DNA of 36,348 nucleotides from Mesorhizobium sp. M7A.F.Ca.US.006.01.1.1. Lineage in GTDB: Bacteria > Pseudomonadota > Alphaproteobacteria > Rhizobiales > Rhizobiaceae. The stretch spans positions 1 through 36,348 of the forward strand of contig NZ_RZQL01000035.1 in the NCBI RefSeq assembly GCF_003997935.1. Reading direction: 5' to 3'. A program made the position numbers and the translations under genes. Below the pieces are notes generated by a model. The model saw only the letters and a list, made by a program, of their open reading frames with translations. It was not told the origin of the DNA and did no database searches. Positions 8,526 through 17,218 of this stretch are shown here, piece after piece; the stretch's first letter is position 1, and each line of letters starts with the position of its first letter.

Positions 8526-8600
8526 TGTGCCGCGTCATCCGGTGGCGAAGCAAGGAGCGGAGGATCTGCTCGTCGCTCCGCCCGTGACGAAGGCGCGCGA
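8526..8600. repeat. Degenerate copy of a second intergenic repeat family
   Basis: The segment contains CGTCATCC, GGCGAAGCAAGGAGCG and GCTCCGCCCGTGACGAAG, matching pieces of the inverted repeat at 32.7-32.9 kb (CGTCATCCACGGGCGAAGCA and GCTCCGCCCGTGGATGACG). It lies directly beside the two-arm element copy 1, so the gap between RidA and the secreted protein is almost wholly repeat. Confidence 0.6.
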
Positions 8601-8615
8601 TGCCAACCCGCACCC

Positions 8616-9539
8616 CTAATTCGCCGACCCCTGCGCCTTGTCCAGCGCCGCCTTCACATCCGCCGGCCATGTCGCCATATCAGGCCAGGCGTTCGGCTGG
8701 CCATTGTCGCCGCGGCGCGCGAAGTAGAGCTTGTGCTGGGCCGGGTCGACCGCCATGAAACCGTCATTGCCGCCGCAGTCATGCGGCACGCAGCCGCTGG
8801 CGTAGAAGGCGCCCGAAGCGGTCTTTTCCGTGCCGCCGCCGACCAGCAGGCTGGTCGCCATGTCGGGCATGTCCTTGCCGAGCAGCGTCTCGGCTAGCCT
8901 GTAGACGGCCTCGTTGTGGAAGGCGTCGATGATGTTCTGGTACTTTTCCGGATCGATGTCTTTCCAGTCGGTGCCGGGTTCCGGCATGTAGCTCAGATTG
9001 CCCGAAATCGTCAGCCCGTCGGTCGGCGACCATTGCAAAGCCGGCTTCTGATCTCCCGGCAACAGATAGGGCACGAAATAGATGGCGTTGTCGGACACCG
9101 CCGAGGGCGGCGCGCCGCACTGGTCCTGCTCGACTGTCGTGCTCTGGATGGTGCCGCCATCCGGTTTCCAGACGATCACCGTCGCCGGCCCGCATTGGTT
9201 GCCGCCATCGCCGACATCGAACAGCGCCACCTTGACGCCGCCGACCTCGACTATTTTGTCGAAGAAGACGTCATAGTTGCTGGCCAGCTGCTTGCCGTCA
9301 TAGGCAAGCACCTTCTCACCGTCCTGTTCCGGTTGGGTGATGGTCAGCGTGCCACCCTCGAAGGGTACAGGCGCTTGGCTGTCGTCATCGGAAGCGTCGG
9401 CGGCGTCTGTGCCCTGGTCGGTGGCAGGCTTTTCGACCGCAGGCGGAGCGGCGGGCGTCTGCGTCTGGGCATGGCTCAAAGTGGCAGCCGTCAAAAGAAA
9501 CGCCAGCCCGCAGGTGCCAGCAAGAAGCGAACGAGTCAT
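8616..9539 (-). CDS. Secreted protein with Ivy-like CxPHDC motif
   Basis: This 307-residue protein has a clear Sec signal peptide ([20 protein letters not shown]..., predicted cleavage after SHA at residue 24) followed by a Pro/Ala/Asp-rich linker to about residue 60, so it should be periplasmic or exported. The body (about 60-210) matches nothing I recognise. Near the C-terminus, C250-V-P-H-D-C255 is followed by GGNDGFMAVDP and LYFARR. This resembles the CKPHDC loop of Ivy-family lysozyme inhibitors, where the disulfide-closed loop enters the lysozyme active site. A start 8 codons upstream is possible, but GGAGGA lies 5 bases before the ATG at 9539. The Ivy link is a motif-level inference, and no lysozyme target is shown by the neighbours. 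Confidence 0.75.
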   Translation of the reverse strand: MTRSLLAGTCGLAFLLTAATLSHAQTQTPAAPPAVEKPATDQGTDAADASDDDSQAPVPFEGGTLTITQPEQDGEKVLAYDGKQLASNYDVFFDKIVEVGGVKVALFDVGDGGNQCGPATVIVWKPDGGTIQSTTVEQDQCGAPPSAVSDNAIYFVPYLLPGDQKPALQWSPTDGLTISGNLSYMPEPGTDWKDIDPEKYQNIIDAFHNEAVYRLAETLLGKDMPDMATSLLVGGGTEKTASGAFYASGCVPHDCGGNDGFMAVDPAQHKLYFARRGDNGQPNAWPDMATWPADVKAALDKAQGSAN

Positions 9540-9600
9540 GACTGTCCTCCGCTCAGTCGCCACGAACCCGGCCTGTGGCGGCTGGGTCAGATCCTGCGAC

Positions 9601-10206
9601 TCAGGCCCAGGGGCGCTGTTCGGCGTTGCGCTTCTCGAACGAAGCGATGGCGCCGGCCTTTTCCATGGTCAGGCCGATATCGTCGAGGCCGTTGAGCAGG
9701 CAGTGCCGCTTGAAATCGTCGAGGTCGAAGGTGACGACGCCGCCATCCGGTCCGCGGATTTCCTTGGCCTCGAGGTCGACCGACACCGTGGCATTGGAGC
9801 CGCGCGAGGCGTCGTCCATCAGCTTCTCGAGATCCTCGGGGCTGACGGTGATCGGCAGGATGCCGTTCTTGAAGCAGTTGTTGTAGAAAATGTCGGCGAA
9901 CGAGGTCGAGATGACGCAGCGAATGCCGAAGTCGAGCAGCGCCCACGGCGCATGCTCGCGGCTGGAACCGCAGCCGAAATTATCGCCGGCGACCAGGATC
10001 TGCGCCTTGCGGTAGGCCGGCTTGTTGAGGACGAAATCCGGGTTTTCCGAGCCATCGTCCTTGTAGCGCATTTCGGCGAACAGGCCGGTGCCGAGCCCGG
10101 TGCGCTTGATCGTCTTGAGGTAATCCTTGGGGATGATCATGTCGGTGTCGACATTGACGATCGGCATTGGAGCGGCGACGCCGGTGAGCTTGGTGAACTT
10201 TTCCAT
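9601..10206 (-). CDS. leuD: 3-isopropylmalate dehydratase small subunit
   Basis: This 201-residue protein is the swivel subunit of isopropylmalate isomerase, which with LeuC converts 2- to 3-isopropylmalate in leucine synthesis. It begins [20 protein letters not shown] and has [14 protein letters not shown], the substrate-contacting loop [17 protein letters not shown], and [10 protein letters not shown]. The length is typical of bacterial LeuD. The start at 10206 fits homologues of this family, although the ribosome site is weak and an in-frame start further upstream exists. leuC is not in the window. It is divergent from a GNAT gene with 127 bases between. Confidence 0.96.
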   Translation of the reverse strand: MEKFTKLTGVAAPMPIVNVDTDMIIPKDYLKTIKRTGLGTGLFAEMRYKDDGSENPDFVLNKPAYRKAQILVAGDNFGCGSSREHAPWALLDFGIRCVISTSFADIFYNNCFKNGILPITVSPEDLEKLMDDASRGSNATVSVDLEAKEIRGPDGGVVTFDLDDFKRHCLLNGLDDIGLTMEKAGAIASFEKRNAEQRPWA

Positions 10207-10333
10207 GGCTTTTGCCCGTGTTTCCGTTGCGGGGGGATTGCTGAGGCACGGTTTACACAAAGCCGGCAGCAAATAAAAGGCAACTGTTCGTTCATGGTGG
10301 CACAAGCCAGCCCGATGGTGCAGTCTGGCGGCC

Positions 10334-10759
10334 ATGGCAGAAAACGCACACGTCCTCTATAACAGCGAGGCCGCGCTCGACATCGCCGAATTCCGTCGCG
10401 TGCTGGTCGAATCCGGCCTCGGCGAGACACGGCCGGTTGATGATGAAGCACGGCTGCGGGCGATGCTGTCGGGCGCCAATCTGGTGCTGACCGCGCGCCT
10501 CGACATCGAGGGCAAGCCGCTGATCGGCGTTATCAGGGCGATCACCGACTTTTCCTGGGTCTGCTACATCTCCGAGCTCGCCGTTTCCCGATCGGCACAG
10601 GGGCTCGGCATCGGCAAGGGCCTGATGGACGAGGCGCGGCGGCAGCTTGGACCATCGGTCGCCATCAGCCTGATCTCCATGCCCGACGCCGTCGGCTTCT
10701 ACGAACGTATCGGCATGAAGCGCATGGCGGATGCCTTCTGGTTCGACCGCAAGGGCTGA
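10334..10759 (+). CDS. GNAT family N-acetyltransferase
   Basis: This 141-residue protein is a compact [24 protein letters not shown] and [20 protein letters not shown] form the central strands, with [13 protein letters not shown] as the acetyl-CoA pyrophosphate-binding loop, and [16 protein letters not shown] is the C-terminal conserved helix with the usual FYxxxGF-like pattern. The substrate is unknown. It is divergent from leuD and followed after 64 bases by the DUF72 gene on the same strand. It is not closely similar by eye to the other GNAT in the window. Confidence 0.88.
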   Translation: MAENAHVLYNSEAALDIAEFRRVLVESGLGETRPVDDEARLRAMLSGANLVLTARLDIEGKPLIGVIRAITDFSWVCYISELAVSRSAQGLGIGKGLMDEARRQLGPSVAISLISMPDAVGFYERIGMKRMADAFWFDRKG

Positions 10760-10823
10760 GGCCAGCCCACGTGCCGATGACGCAGTGTCTTGATCTGCGT
10801 TCCGCTTGATCCACATCGCGAGG

Positions 10824-11555
10824 ATGGAAAAGCAGAGATGCTTCGTTGGCACGGCCGGTTGGGGAATTCCGACCCGATACAGGGATGATTTCCCACAACC
10901 CGGCTCGCATCTCGAACGTTACGCCCAGCGCCTGCCGATCGTCGAGATCGACACCTCCTTCTACAAGCCGCACCGCCACGATACCTATGAGCGCTGGGCG
11001 GGTTCCGTCCCTGAGCATTTCCGCTTTGCCGTCAAGACACCGAAGGCGATGACGCACGAGCTTCGTCTCGCCGACTGCGAGATGGTCGCCGAGGCCTTTC
11101 TCCAGCAGGTCGGAGGTCTCGGCGAAAAACTGAGCGTGATTTTGGTGCAGCTTCCACCGAGCCTGCCGTTCGAGCCGGACGTCGCCGGCGCGTTCTTCGA
11201 CATGCTGAGGTTGCGAACCCAGGCAAGGCTGGTCTGCGAGCCGCGCCACCCAAGTTGGTTCGATGCGAAGGCCGATGCGCTTCTGGCCTCTCGCCAGGTT
11301 GCGCGTGTCGCCGCCGACCCGGCTGCAGTCCCTGCAGCGGCGGTTCCGGGCGGCTGGCCCGGCCTCGCCTATTTCCGCTGGCATGGCGCGCCGCGCGTCT
11401 ACTATTCGGACTACGATGCTGAAACGCTCGATCGAATCGCTCGGCAGGCGAATGCGGCGGCCGCTTCGGGCGCGGAGGCCTGGTGCATTTTCGACAACAC
11501 GGCGGCAGGGCACGGACTCGGCAATGCTCTCGAGGTTGATGCGATGATCATCTAG
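10824..11555 (+). CDS. DUF72 domain protein
   Basis: This 243-residue protein shows the DUF72 pattern: an opening CFVGTAGWGIP, LPIVEIDTSFYKPHR, FRFAVKTPKAMTHE, LSVILVQLPPSLPFEP, LVCEPRHPSWF and a C-terminal YFRWHGAPRVYYSDY and WCIFDNTAAGHG. The family is predicted to form a TIM barrel, with no firmly established reaction. I take the ATG at 10824 over a TTG at 10806, because the family starts just before the GTAGW motif; the GAGG nearest the ATG is very close, so the start is not certain. The gene ends 12 bases from the convergent oxidoreductase. Confidence 0.88.
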   Translation: MEKQRCFVGTAGWGIPTRYRDDFPQPGSHLERYAQRLPIVEIDTSFYKPHRHDTYERWAGSVPEHFRFAVKTPKAMTHELRLADCEMVAEAFLQQVGGLGEKLSVILVQLPPSLPFEPDVAGAFFDMLRLRTQARLVCEPRHPSWFDAKADALLASRQVARVAADPAAVPAAAVPGGWPGLAYFRWHGAPRVYYSDYDAETLDRIARQANAAAASGAEAWCIFDNTAAGHGLGNALEVDAMII

Positions 11556-11567
11556 ACGCGGGCCAGC

Positions 11568-12734
11568 TCAAATCACATTCAATTCCCGAAACGCCCGCCC
11601 TTCCGCGACACGGCCATACCCGAACGCCGAGCAGTCCACCGTGCGATAGCCGCCATGCACGATCAGCTCGGCCAGCGCCTTGCCGACCGCCGGCGCCTGC
11701 TGCAGGCCGTGGCCGGAGAATCCGTTGGCGAAGATGAAATTCCCGACCTGCGGATGCGGACCGATGACCGCGTTCTGGTCGAGCGTGTTGTAGTCGTAGT
11801 GGCCGGCCCAGGCGCGGGTCGGCTTGATCGCCTCGAAGGCGGGAATGCGGGTCGCCAGCACCGGCCAGATCACCTCTTCGAACAGCGGCCAGTTTACCTC
11901 GAAGTCGCCGGGATCGGGGGCGCGGTCGCCTTCCTCCGGTTCGGCGCCGCCGGTGAGGTAAACCGAGCCTTCCGGACGGACATAGATGCCGGAGGGATCG
12001 ACCAGCAGCGGCATGTCGGCATATTTCTCGCGCGCCTCGAAGACGAAGACGTTGCGCTTGCGCGGCTCGACCGGCAGCTCAAGCCCGGCCATGGCAGCCA
12101 CCTTGCCGGCGTTCGGGCCGGCGGCGTTGACGACGATGCCAGCCTCCAGCGTCTCGCCATTGCCGAGGCTCACTCCCGTGACGCGGTTGCCATCGCGCGC
12201 GATGCCGGTGACATCGGCGGCGATGAAATCGACGTTCTTCTGCCGCAGCGCCTTGCGGAACAGCGTCAGCATCGCATGCGCGTCGAACCAGCCTTCGCCG
12301 GTGCGGCCATAGGCGCCGGCTGAAATGCCCTCGGCCGACAGCCACGGGAACCGGCGCGTAAGCTGGTCGGCATCCTCCAGCACGATGTCGGCGCCCTCCG
12401 CGATCTGCGCCTCGTGATTGCTCTTGAGGATCGGCAAGCCGTCCTCGCCGGCAAGGATGAGGTAGCCGCCCTCGCGAAAGCCGATATCGGCGTCATCCCC
12501 GAACTCTTCCTTCAGCCGCCGAAACAGTTTCAGGGTGAACTGCGACAGGCGGATGTTTTCCGGGATCGAGAATTGCTGGCGGATCGAGGCCATGGACAGC
12601 GTCGTTGCCGCATGCGCGAATTGCGGATCACGCTCGACCAGCGCGATCGTGCCGGAAAACCCTTGCTCACGCAGATAATAGGCGACCGAGGAGCCGACGA
12701 TGGCTCCGCCGATGATGACGATGTCGTAGCGCAT
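11568..12734 (-). CDS. FAD-dependent oxidoreductase (DAO / glycine oxidase-like)
   Basis: This 388-residue protein belongs to the DAO family of flavoenzymes that oxidise secondary or primary amines such as sarcosine, dimethylglycine or D-amino acids. The N-terminus MRYDIVIIGGAIVGSSVAYYL is the Rossmann FAD-binding motif (GGxxVG), followed by ALVERD. VVNAAGPNAGKVA lies near the middle, and a C-terminal FIFANGFSGHGLQQAPAVGK is the usual second FAD contact. The start at 12734 has GGAGAG six bases upstream and fits the family; a GTG at 12767 overlapping the kinase stop is the alternative. It is the last gene of the DUF4173-regulator-kinase operon, 29 bases after the kinase. The substrate is unknown. 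Confidence 0.88.
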   Translation of the reverse strand: MRYDIVIIGGAIVGSSVAYYLREQGFSGTIALVERDPQFAHAATTLSMASIRQQFSIPENIRLSQFTLKLFRRLKEEFGDDADIGFREGGYLILAGEDGLPILKSNHEAQIAEGADIVLEDADQLTRRFPWLSAEGISAGAYGRTGEGWFDAHAMLTLFRKALRQKNVDFIAADVTGIARDGNRVTGVSLGNGETLEAGIVVNAAGPNAGKVAAMAGLELPVEPRKRNVFVFEAREKYADMPLLVDPSGIYVRPEGSVYLTGGAEPEEGDRAPDPGDFEVNWPLFEEVIWPVLATRIPAFEAIKPTRAWAGHYDYNTLDQNAVIGPHPQVGNFIFANGFSGHGLQQAPAVGKALAELIVHGGYRTVDCSAFGYGRVAEGRAFRELNVI

Positions 12735-12763
12735 TTTCTCTCCGATTCGGCCGATAGTGTCCG

Positions 12764-14365
12764 TCACGCCACCGGCAAGACAATCTCGAAGCGCGTGCCG
12801 CGTTCGCTGTCAACCAGCGCGATCATACCATCATGCGCTTTCAGGAGGGCCAGCACGATGCCAAGGCCCATGCCGGTGCCGCCCTGTTCGCGCCGCGTGG
12901 TGAAAAACGGCTCGAAAATGCGCGCCCGGTTGCTCGGCGAAATGCCGGCGCCATCGTCGCTGACCAGGAGGCTCGCCTTGCCGTCGGCGCTCGTAGCGGA
13001 GACAGAAACCTGTGTCGCGCCGTGCCTGGCCGAATTGTCGATGAGATTGGCCAGCACGATAGCCGCGTTCTCGGCCGATATGCGCAATCTGATGTCGCTG
13101 CCGGCTCCGACGCAAACCGCCAGCCTGTTGTCTACGGGAAGCAGCGCCAGCACCGCACCGATCGATGTGCTTTCGCCGCTCGGCGCCAGGTTTTCGGCGC
13201 GCGTCAGGTCGAGCAGGCGCCGCACCAGCAGATTGAGCCGTCCCGCATCGGTGACGATATTGTTGGAGAAGCGCCGCCGCTCTTCATCATCCATCGCCGC
13301 GCCGGAATCACGCAGCAGTTCCGCGGCGCCCTGGATCGCCGTTAGCGGCGATTTGAGTTCGTGCGAGACATGGGTGGCAAAGGTCTGGATTGAGTCCGAG
13401 CGCGCCTGAAGCTTCTCGGCCATGTCGAGGAAGGCTGCGGACAGCTCCGCCATCTCTCGCGTGCCGTGATGGTCGAGCGGCCGGATCGCCGTGCGGTCGC
13501 CGGCGGCGATGCGCTCGGTGCGGTCGATCAGCGCATAGATCGGCCGGCTGACGGTGCGCAGGAAGATGAGGCCGATGAGCAGCGTGCCGCCGAGAATGGC
13601 GATCGCCGCCAACGTCACCTTGCCGCGTTCGCCATAGAGATGCTTGATGATGTTGTTGGGCGTCCGCGACACATAGACGACGCCTGCGACCTGGCCGTCG
13701 ACAGCGACCGGCAGGGCGACGAAGACGCGCACCTTGGTGCCGCGGCTGACCGAATAGAGCGGTGGCGTCGGCTGGTCGGGAATGCGCAGCCTGAGCGCGC
13801 TGGCATAGTGGCCGGCAAGTGCTGTGCGCACCTCTTCGACCGCACTGAGCGACTGGCCGACCTCGCCGCGCCCGGCAATGACGACGCCCCGGGGATCAAG
13901 CAGCCGGAAGCCGGCCAGCGTGGTTTTCTGGGTGACGTCGAGAATACCGGACAGACGGGTGCCGATCGCGGCAAAGGCGGGATCGACGATCGCCGGCATC
14001 GCCGCCGGCCGGGTCGGCAGCATATAATCGGAGGCAAGATCGAGTTGCGGTTCGATTGGCCTGTAGAGCGGATCCGGATTGACGCTTCGGCTTGAATCCC
14101 AGCCTGGCCCCGGCATCGGCGCGCCGAGCTTGTCCGGCGCAAAGCCGGCGTCGCGCACATCCTGCGCATAGATGGCGGCGATGGCCGCGCCTTGCACGAT
14201 CAGCTCCGCTTCGGTCTGGCGGATGAGCTGGTTCTCATAGAGGCGGAAGAAGAACAGGCCGACCAACGGCAAGGCCATCACCATGATCAGGATGGCGACG
14301 ACGACCGTGGCAAGCCGTGGCCGCCATTTGCGGCCGGTCCATTTGCGCGAAGCCGTCAGCCGCAT
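12764..14365 (-). CDS. Sensor histidine kinase, two-component system
   Basis: This 533-residue membrane kinase has a first membrane helix near residues 20-42 (VVVAILIMVMALPLVGLFFF), a periplasmic sensor region of roughly 220 residues, and a second helix (TLAAIAILGGTLLIGLIFL). A HAMP linker with RTVSRPIYALIDRTERIAAG follows. The DHp helix is HVSHELKSPLTAIQGAAELL with phospho-acceptor H335, and the ATPase domain shows the N box NLIDNSARHGA, DDGAGI and GGTGMGLGI. The overall layout resembles CreC-type kinases. The ATG at 14365 overlaps the end of the response-regulator gene by 10 bases (ATGCGGCTGA), implying translational coupling. The signal is unknown; the downstream amine oxidoreductase may be a target or just a co-regulated enzyme. 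Confidence 0.92.
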   Translation of the reverse strand: MRLTASRKWTGRKWRPRLATVVVAILIMVMALPLVGLFFFRLYENQLIRQTEAELIVQGAAIAAIYAQDVRDAGFAPDKLGAPMPGPGWDSSRSVNPDPLYRPIEPQLDLASDYMLPTRPAAMPAIVDPAFAAIGTRLSGILDVTQKTTLAGFRLLDPRGVVIAGRGEVGQSLSAVEEVRTALAGHYASALRLRIPDQPTPPLYSVSRGTKVRVFVALPVAVDGQVAGVVYVSRTPNNIIKHLYGERGKVTLAAIAILGGTLLIGLIFLRTVSRPIYALIDRTERIAAGDRTAIRPLDHHGTREMAELSAAFLDMAEKLQARSDSIQTFATHVSHELKSPLTAIQGAAELLRDSGAAMDDEERRRFSNNIVTDAGRLNLLVRRLLDLTRAENLAPSGESTSIGAVLALLPVDNRLAVCVGAGSDIRLRISAENAAIVLANLIDNSARHGATQVSVSATSADGKASLLVSDDGAGISPSNRARIFEPFFTTRREQGGTGMGLGIVLALLKAHDGMIALVDSERGTRFEIVLPVA

Positions 14366-15048
14366 CGGCCAAGCCGGAAACCGACGCCATGCACGGTCTC
14401 GATGGCATCCAGGCAACCCACTGCTGCCAGCTTGGCGCGGATGTTGCGGATATGGCTGTCGACGGTGCGGCCGGCGACGTGGATGTTGCCGGCATAGGCG
14501 CTGGCCATCACCGCGTCGCGGTCGAGCACATGCGCCGGCCGCGCCAGGAACCCCTTCAGGATCGAGAATTCGATCCCCGTCAGCGACAGCGCCTTGCCGT
14601 CGAAGCTGGCGGCATGGCTGGCCGGCGCCAGAGCCAGTTTGCCGTGCGAAAACTGCCTGTCGTCGGCTGGTTCGGGCGGCACCGGGCGGGCGCGCCGCAG
14701 GATGACATTGACGCGGGCGACCAGCTCGCGCGGGCTGAATGGTTTCGTCACATAGTCGTCACCGCCCATTTCGAGCCCGAGGATGCGGTCGATCTCCTCG
14801 TCGCGCGCGGACAGGAACAGCACCGGCACATCGGATGTGTGCCGCAGTCGCCGGCAGACCTCCAGCCCGTCCATTTCCGGCATGCCTATATCGAGCACGA
14901 CAAGGTCCGGCGCCCGGCGGCCGATCGCCTGCAAGGCGGCGGCACCGTCGGCCACCCCTGTCGTTTTCATGCCCGCCTTTTCCAGCGCGAAGCAGATCAC
15001 CTCGCGGATATGCGGATCGTCGTCGGCGACGAGGATGTGATGCGGCAT
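14356..15048 (-). CDS. OmpR/PhoB-type response regulator
   Basis: This 230-residue cytoplasmic regulator has a receiver domain with acidic pocket D9-D11, phospho-acceptor D53 in VVLDIGMPEMDG, LSA (switch serine) and the lysine in DDYVTKPF. The C-terminal winged-helix domain shows LSLTGIEFSILKGFLARPAHVL and TVDSHIRNIRAKL, followed by ETVHGVGFRL. It should be phosphorylated by the adjacent kinase and bind DNA as a dimer. Three bases separate the stop of the DUF4173 gene from its ATG, and the kinase start overlaps its end. Its own binding sites cannot be identified from this window. It is CreB-like in architecture, but this is not enough to assign the name. Confidence 0.93.
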   Translation of the reverse strand: MPHHILVADDDPHIREVICFALEKAGMKTTGVADGAAALQAIGRRAPDLVVLDIGMPEMDGLEVCRRLRHTSDVPVLFLSARDEEIDRILGLEMGGDDYVTKPFSPRELVARVNVILRRARPVPPEPADDRQFSHGKLALAPASHAASFDGKALSLTGIEFSILKGFLARPAHVLDRDAVMASAYAGNIHVAGRTVDSHIRNIRAKLAAVGCLDAIETVHGVGFRLGRCG

Positions 15049-15051
15049 GGA

Positions 15052-16590
15052 TCAGCGGCCCGGCAAGGAAGGTTCGATAGGAGAGGGAATCACGGGCGGC
15101 CCCTTGGTGTCGAGAGTGCGCAGCAGCCGCCAGTCGCGAAAACTCCACGCCCGCCAGTTCTGCTGGATAGTTCGATACCAGATTTCGTCGCTGCCGCGCA
15201 CGCCAGCCAGTTCGCGGACCGTGCCGGCGGCAGCCGTCCGGCTCTCGTGCTCGAGGAAGCGATCAAGTGCGAGAAACGCGCCCGGGCCGAGCGAGTGCAG
15301 ATACCAGGCGTCGAGGGGAATGCCCTGGCCGGTCATTTCGAGGGAATGGTCGACATTGTAATTGGCGATCGTTGCTGCGAAATTGATGAAGCAGCCGGCA
15401 TAAAGCGTCAGGGATAACGTCAGAAGATTGGCGGACAGCAGCCATTCGTTGGATTTTCTAAGCGCGATGCGAGCGATGATCAGGGCAAGGCCTGCTGCCA
15501 CCAGCCCCATCCAGACGAAGGCGGCGACGCGCCAGTAGGTCAATGCATAGATGCCGATATAGAGGTCGAGCCGCAGGATCGACGAGATGACCAGCATAAT
15601 GTTCTGCGCCACCCACGCATAGACCAGCCGGCGGATGAGCGGATCGGCCGAGGTCTCGCTGCCCGGCCGCAGCGCCGCCAGCACGAAGCCCGCGGCAAGC
15701 AGCGCGGTGACGATCAAGGGATAGGCGCCACGATGCGCATAAGCCGCGTAGCTCAACCCGTCGGGCAGTGCCACCCCGCCCCACAGATAGGCAGCATCGA
15801 GCGCCGTCTGCAGCGCAAACAGGATGTTGAAGACGATCAGGGCGCGCAGGATGGCGGCCTTGCCGAACAGGATGTCTTCGATGGTGGTGACGGTTTTGTC
15901 GGCTTGAGCGCTGACCGCCGGCGCCGCGCGCGGGATGCGGCGAACCAGGCGCGGCAGGCGTGGCCGCAGAAAGGCCCAGACACCGGCGAGGACGAACAGC
16001 CAGAAGGCAATCCGCGCCAGCTGGATGAGATCGAGCAGCCTCACGAGATCGATCAGCGACAGCCAGTAATCGATGACCGGATTGGCGGCGCCGAACAGCG
16101 CCAGGAAGACCGCGCCCAGCGTCAGCGGCATCACCCAGACGGCGATGGCCGCTAGGCGGACGCGGCGCCGGCCGAATCGCCGCGCCGTCCTGCGCCAGCG
16201 GGTGAAATCACTGGCGAAGCGGAACGGCGCCGCCAGCCCGAACAGTGCGACCTGGCCAGCAATGCGGGCGATGCTGTGCCGCAGCCGCCCGCTCAGGGAA
16301 AGCGAGAAGACGACCAGCGCCGCAAGCGCTGTTGACACCGACAGGGCGCTGACGTTTTCGGCGAGCGTCAGCAGCGCGACAAGCAGCGCGGCAGGCTTGA
16401 GCCAGACCCTGCCGTCGCTGAAGGCCGCCGGGTGCACGGCGACAACCGCGGCGGCGATCAGCAAGGCGAACAGGAAAACCGTGATCCCGGCAGGCTGGCC
16501 GTAGAACAGGAAATCCGCCAGTGCTGCCAGCAGCACGGCAACACCGAAGCGGCTGCAATAGCTCGGGGCGGCGGAGAACAACGCTGTCAT
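15052..16590 (-). CDS. DUF4173 multi-pass membrane protein
   Basis: This 512-residue protein is largely hydrophobic. About 10-12 membrane helices can be seen, for example GVAVLLAALADFLFYGQPAG, VFLFALLIAAAVVAV, PLIVTALLAAGFVLAAL and VWMGLVAAGLALIIA. A short soluble tail follows, containing ELAGVRGSDEIWYRTI and WRAWSFRDWRLLRTL. The pattern, including YGIYAL-like and YAAYAHRGAYPLI segments, fits the DUF4173 family, which has no known function. The start at 16590 is favoured over an upstream in-frame start at 16695, because the upstream codons read a non-hydrophobic, repeat-adjacent sequence. The gene heads an operon with the response regulator 3 bases later, so it may act in signal sensing or be an effector of that system. 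Confidence 0.82.
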   Translation of the reverse strand: MTALFSAAPSYCSRFGVAVLLAALADFLFYGQPAGITVFLFALLIAAAVVAVHPAAFSDGRVWLKPAALLVALLTLAENVSALSVSTALAALVVFSLSLSGRLRHSIARIAGQVALFGLAAPFRFASDFTRWRRTARRFGRRRVRLAAIAVWVMPLTLGAVFLALFGAANPVIDYWLSLIDLVRLLDLIQLARIAFWLFVLAGVWAFLRPRLPRLVRRIPRAAPAVSAQADKTVTTIEDILFGKAAILRALIVFNILFALQTALDAAYLWGGVALPDGLSYAAYAHRGAYPLIVTALLAAGFVLAALRPGSETSADPLIRRLVYAWVAQNIMLVISSILRLDLYIGIYALTYWRVAAFVWMGLVAAGLALIIARIALRKSNEWLLSANLLTLSLTLYAGCFINFAATIANYNVDHSLEMTGQGIPLDAWYLHSLGPGAFLALDRFLEHESRTAAAGTVRELAGVRGSDEIWYRTIQQNWRAWSFRDWRLLRTLDTKGPPVIPSPIEPSLPGR

Positions 16591-16892
16591 GACCTGGCTT
16601 TCCTGATGGCCTTCAGCCGGGTTGCCGGCGGGCTCTTGCGGACAAAGGGAACAAGGGTTGCGACGGGACACGCGCGCGGCGGATCGACCAGCCACCAGCC
16701 CTCGCTACGCAGTCGGTAGGGCAGACGGAGTTTCGCTCGCTTTTGCATGCCGCTTGTTTGTCAGGCGGGCGGGGAAAGGATGGGGCGGATGCGAGGAGGT
16801 TTTCCGCAGGCCTGTGCAGTTTTCGTGCAGGGCCTGCGCCTGAGGGCGCTGCCTGCCATCCTTTCCGGACGTTGGCGCTGCCCCAGCCAGGC
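16591..16892. other. Non-coding stretch with an imperfect hairpin
   Basis: Between the DUF4173 start and the repeat element I see no convincing gene. The one structure is a hairpin at 16806-16837: GCAGGCC and GGCCTGC plus TGCA/TGCA pairs around a GTTTTCG loop, with a one- or two-base bulge. No T-tract follows it, so a simple terminator is unlikely. No clear promoter for the DUF4173 operon is visible. Confidence 0.4.
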
Positions 16893-17093
16893 TCCTTTCC
16901 TCTCCCTCCGGAGGGGGGGAGAGGTGGCTCGGCGAAGCCGAGACGGAGTGGGGGAACCAGCTGGCAACCGCCGCGAACGGACATAGGAAGGGCACTAGGC
17001 GCAAGCATCGCCTCGCCTTGCGCCCAAGGGTCGACCCCCACTCCGTCGAGCTTCGCTCGACACCTCTCCCCCGATCGACGGGGGGAGAGGAAG
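16893..17093. repeat. Two-arm palindromic intergenic element, copy 2
   Basis: Arm A (16893-16956) carries CTCTCCCTCCGGAGGGG, the hairpin CTCGGC-GAA-GCCGAG and GACGGAGTGGGGG. Arm B (17030-17093) carries CCCCCACTCCGTC, GTCGAGC-TTC-GCTCGAC and CTCTCCCCCGATCGACGGGG. Read on the minus strand it has the same arm order as copy 3. The GGAGTGGGG ends face inward across about 70 bases. The A-arm stem differs from copies 1 and 3 yet still pairs. Confidence 0.85.
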
Positions 17094-17218
17094 GACCCCC
17101 TTCCGCAACTGCTGCGAAGGACGGGCAGGCAAGGGGCAGCACAAGCTTTCGCGGTTGGCTCGTATCAGGTACCGGCCTTCCGCTTGCCTCCACCAACCGC
17201 ACGCGGCATAGATCAGGC

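Noticed and set aside
8188..8670. Open frames in the repeat region with similar Ser/Arg-rich peptides
   Set aside because: The same peptides appear wherever the two-arm element occurs (16.9 and 35.8 kb), so they are translations of the repeat and not proteins.
7785..8897. 370-codon plus-strand frame across RidA, the repeats and the secreted protein
   Set aside because: It is antisense to two well-supported genes and crosses two palindromic elements. The repeat-derived peptide recurs at the other copies of the element, which explains it.
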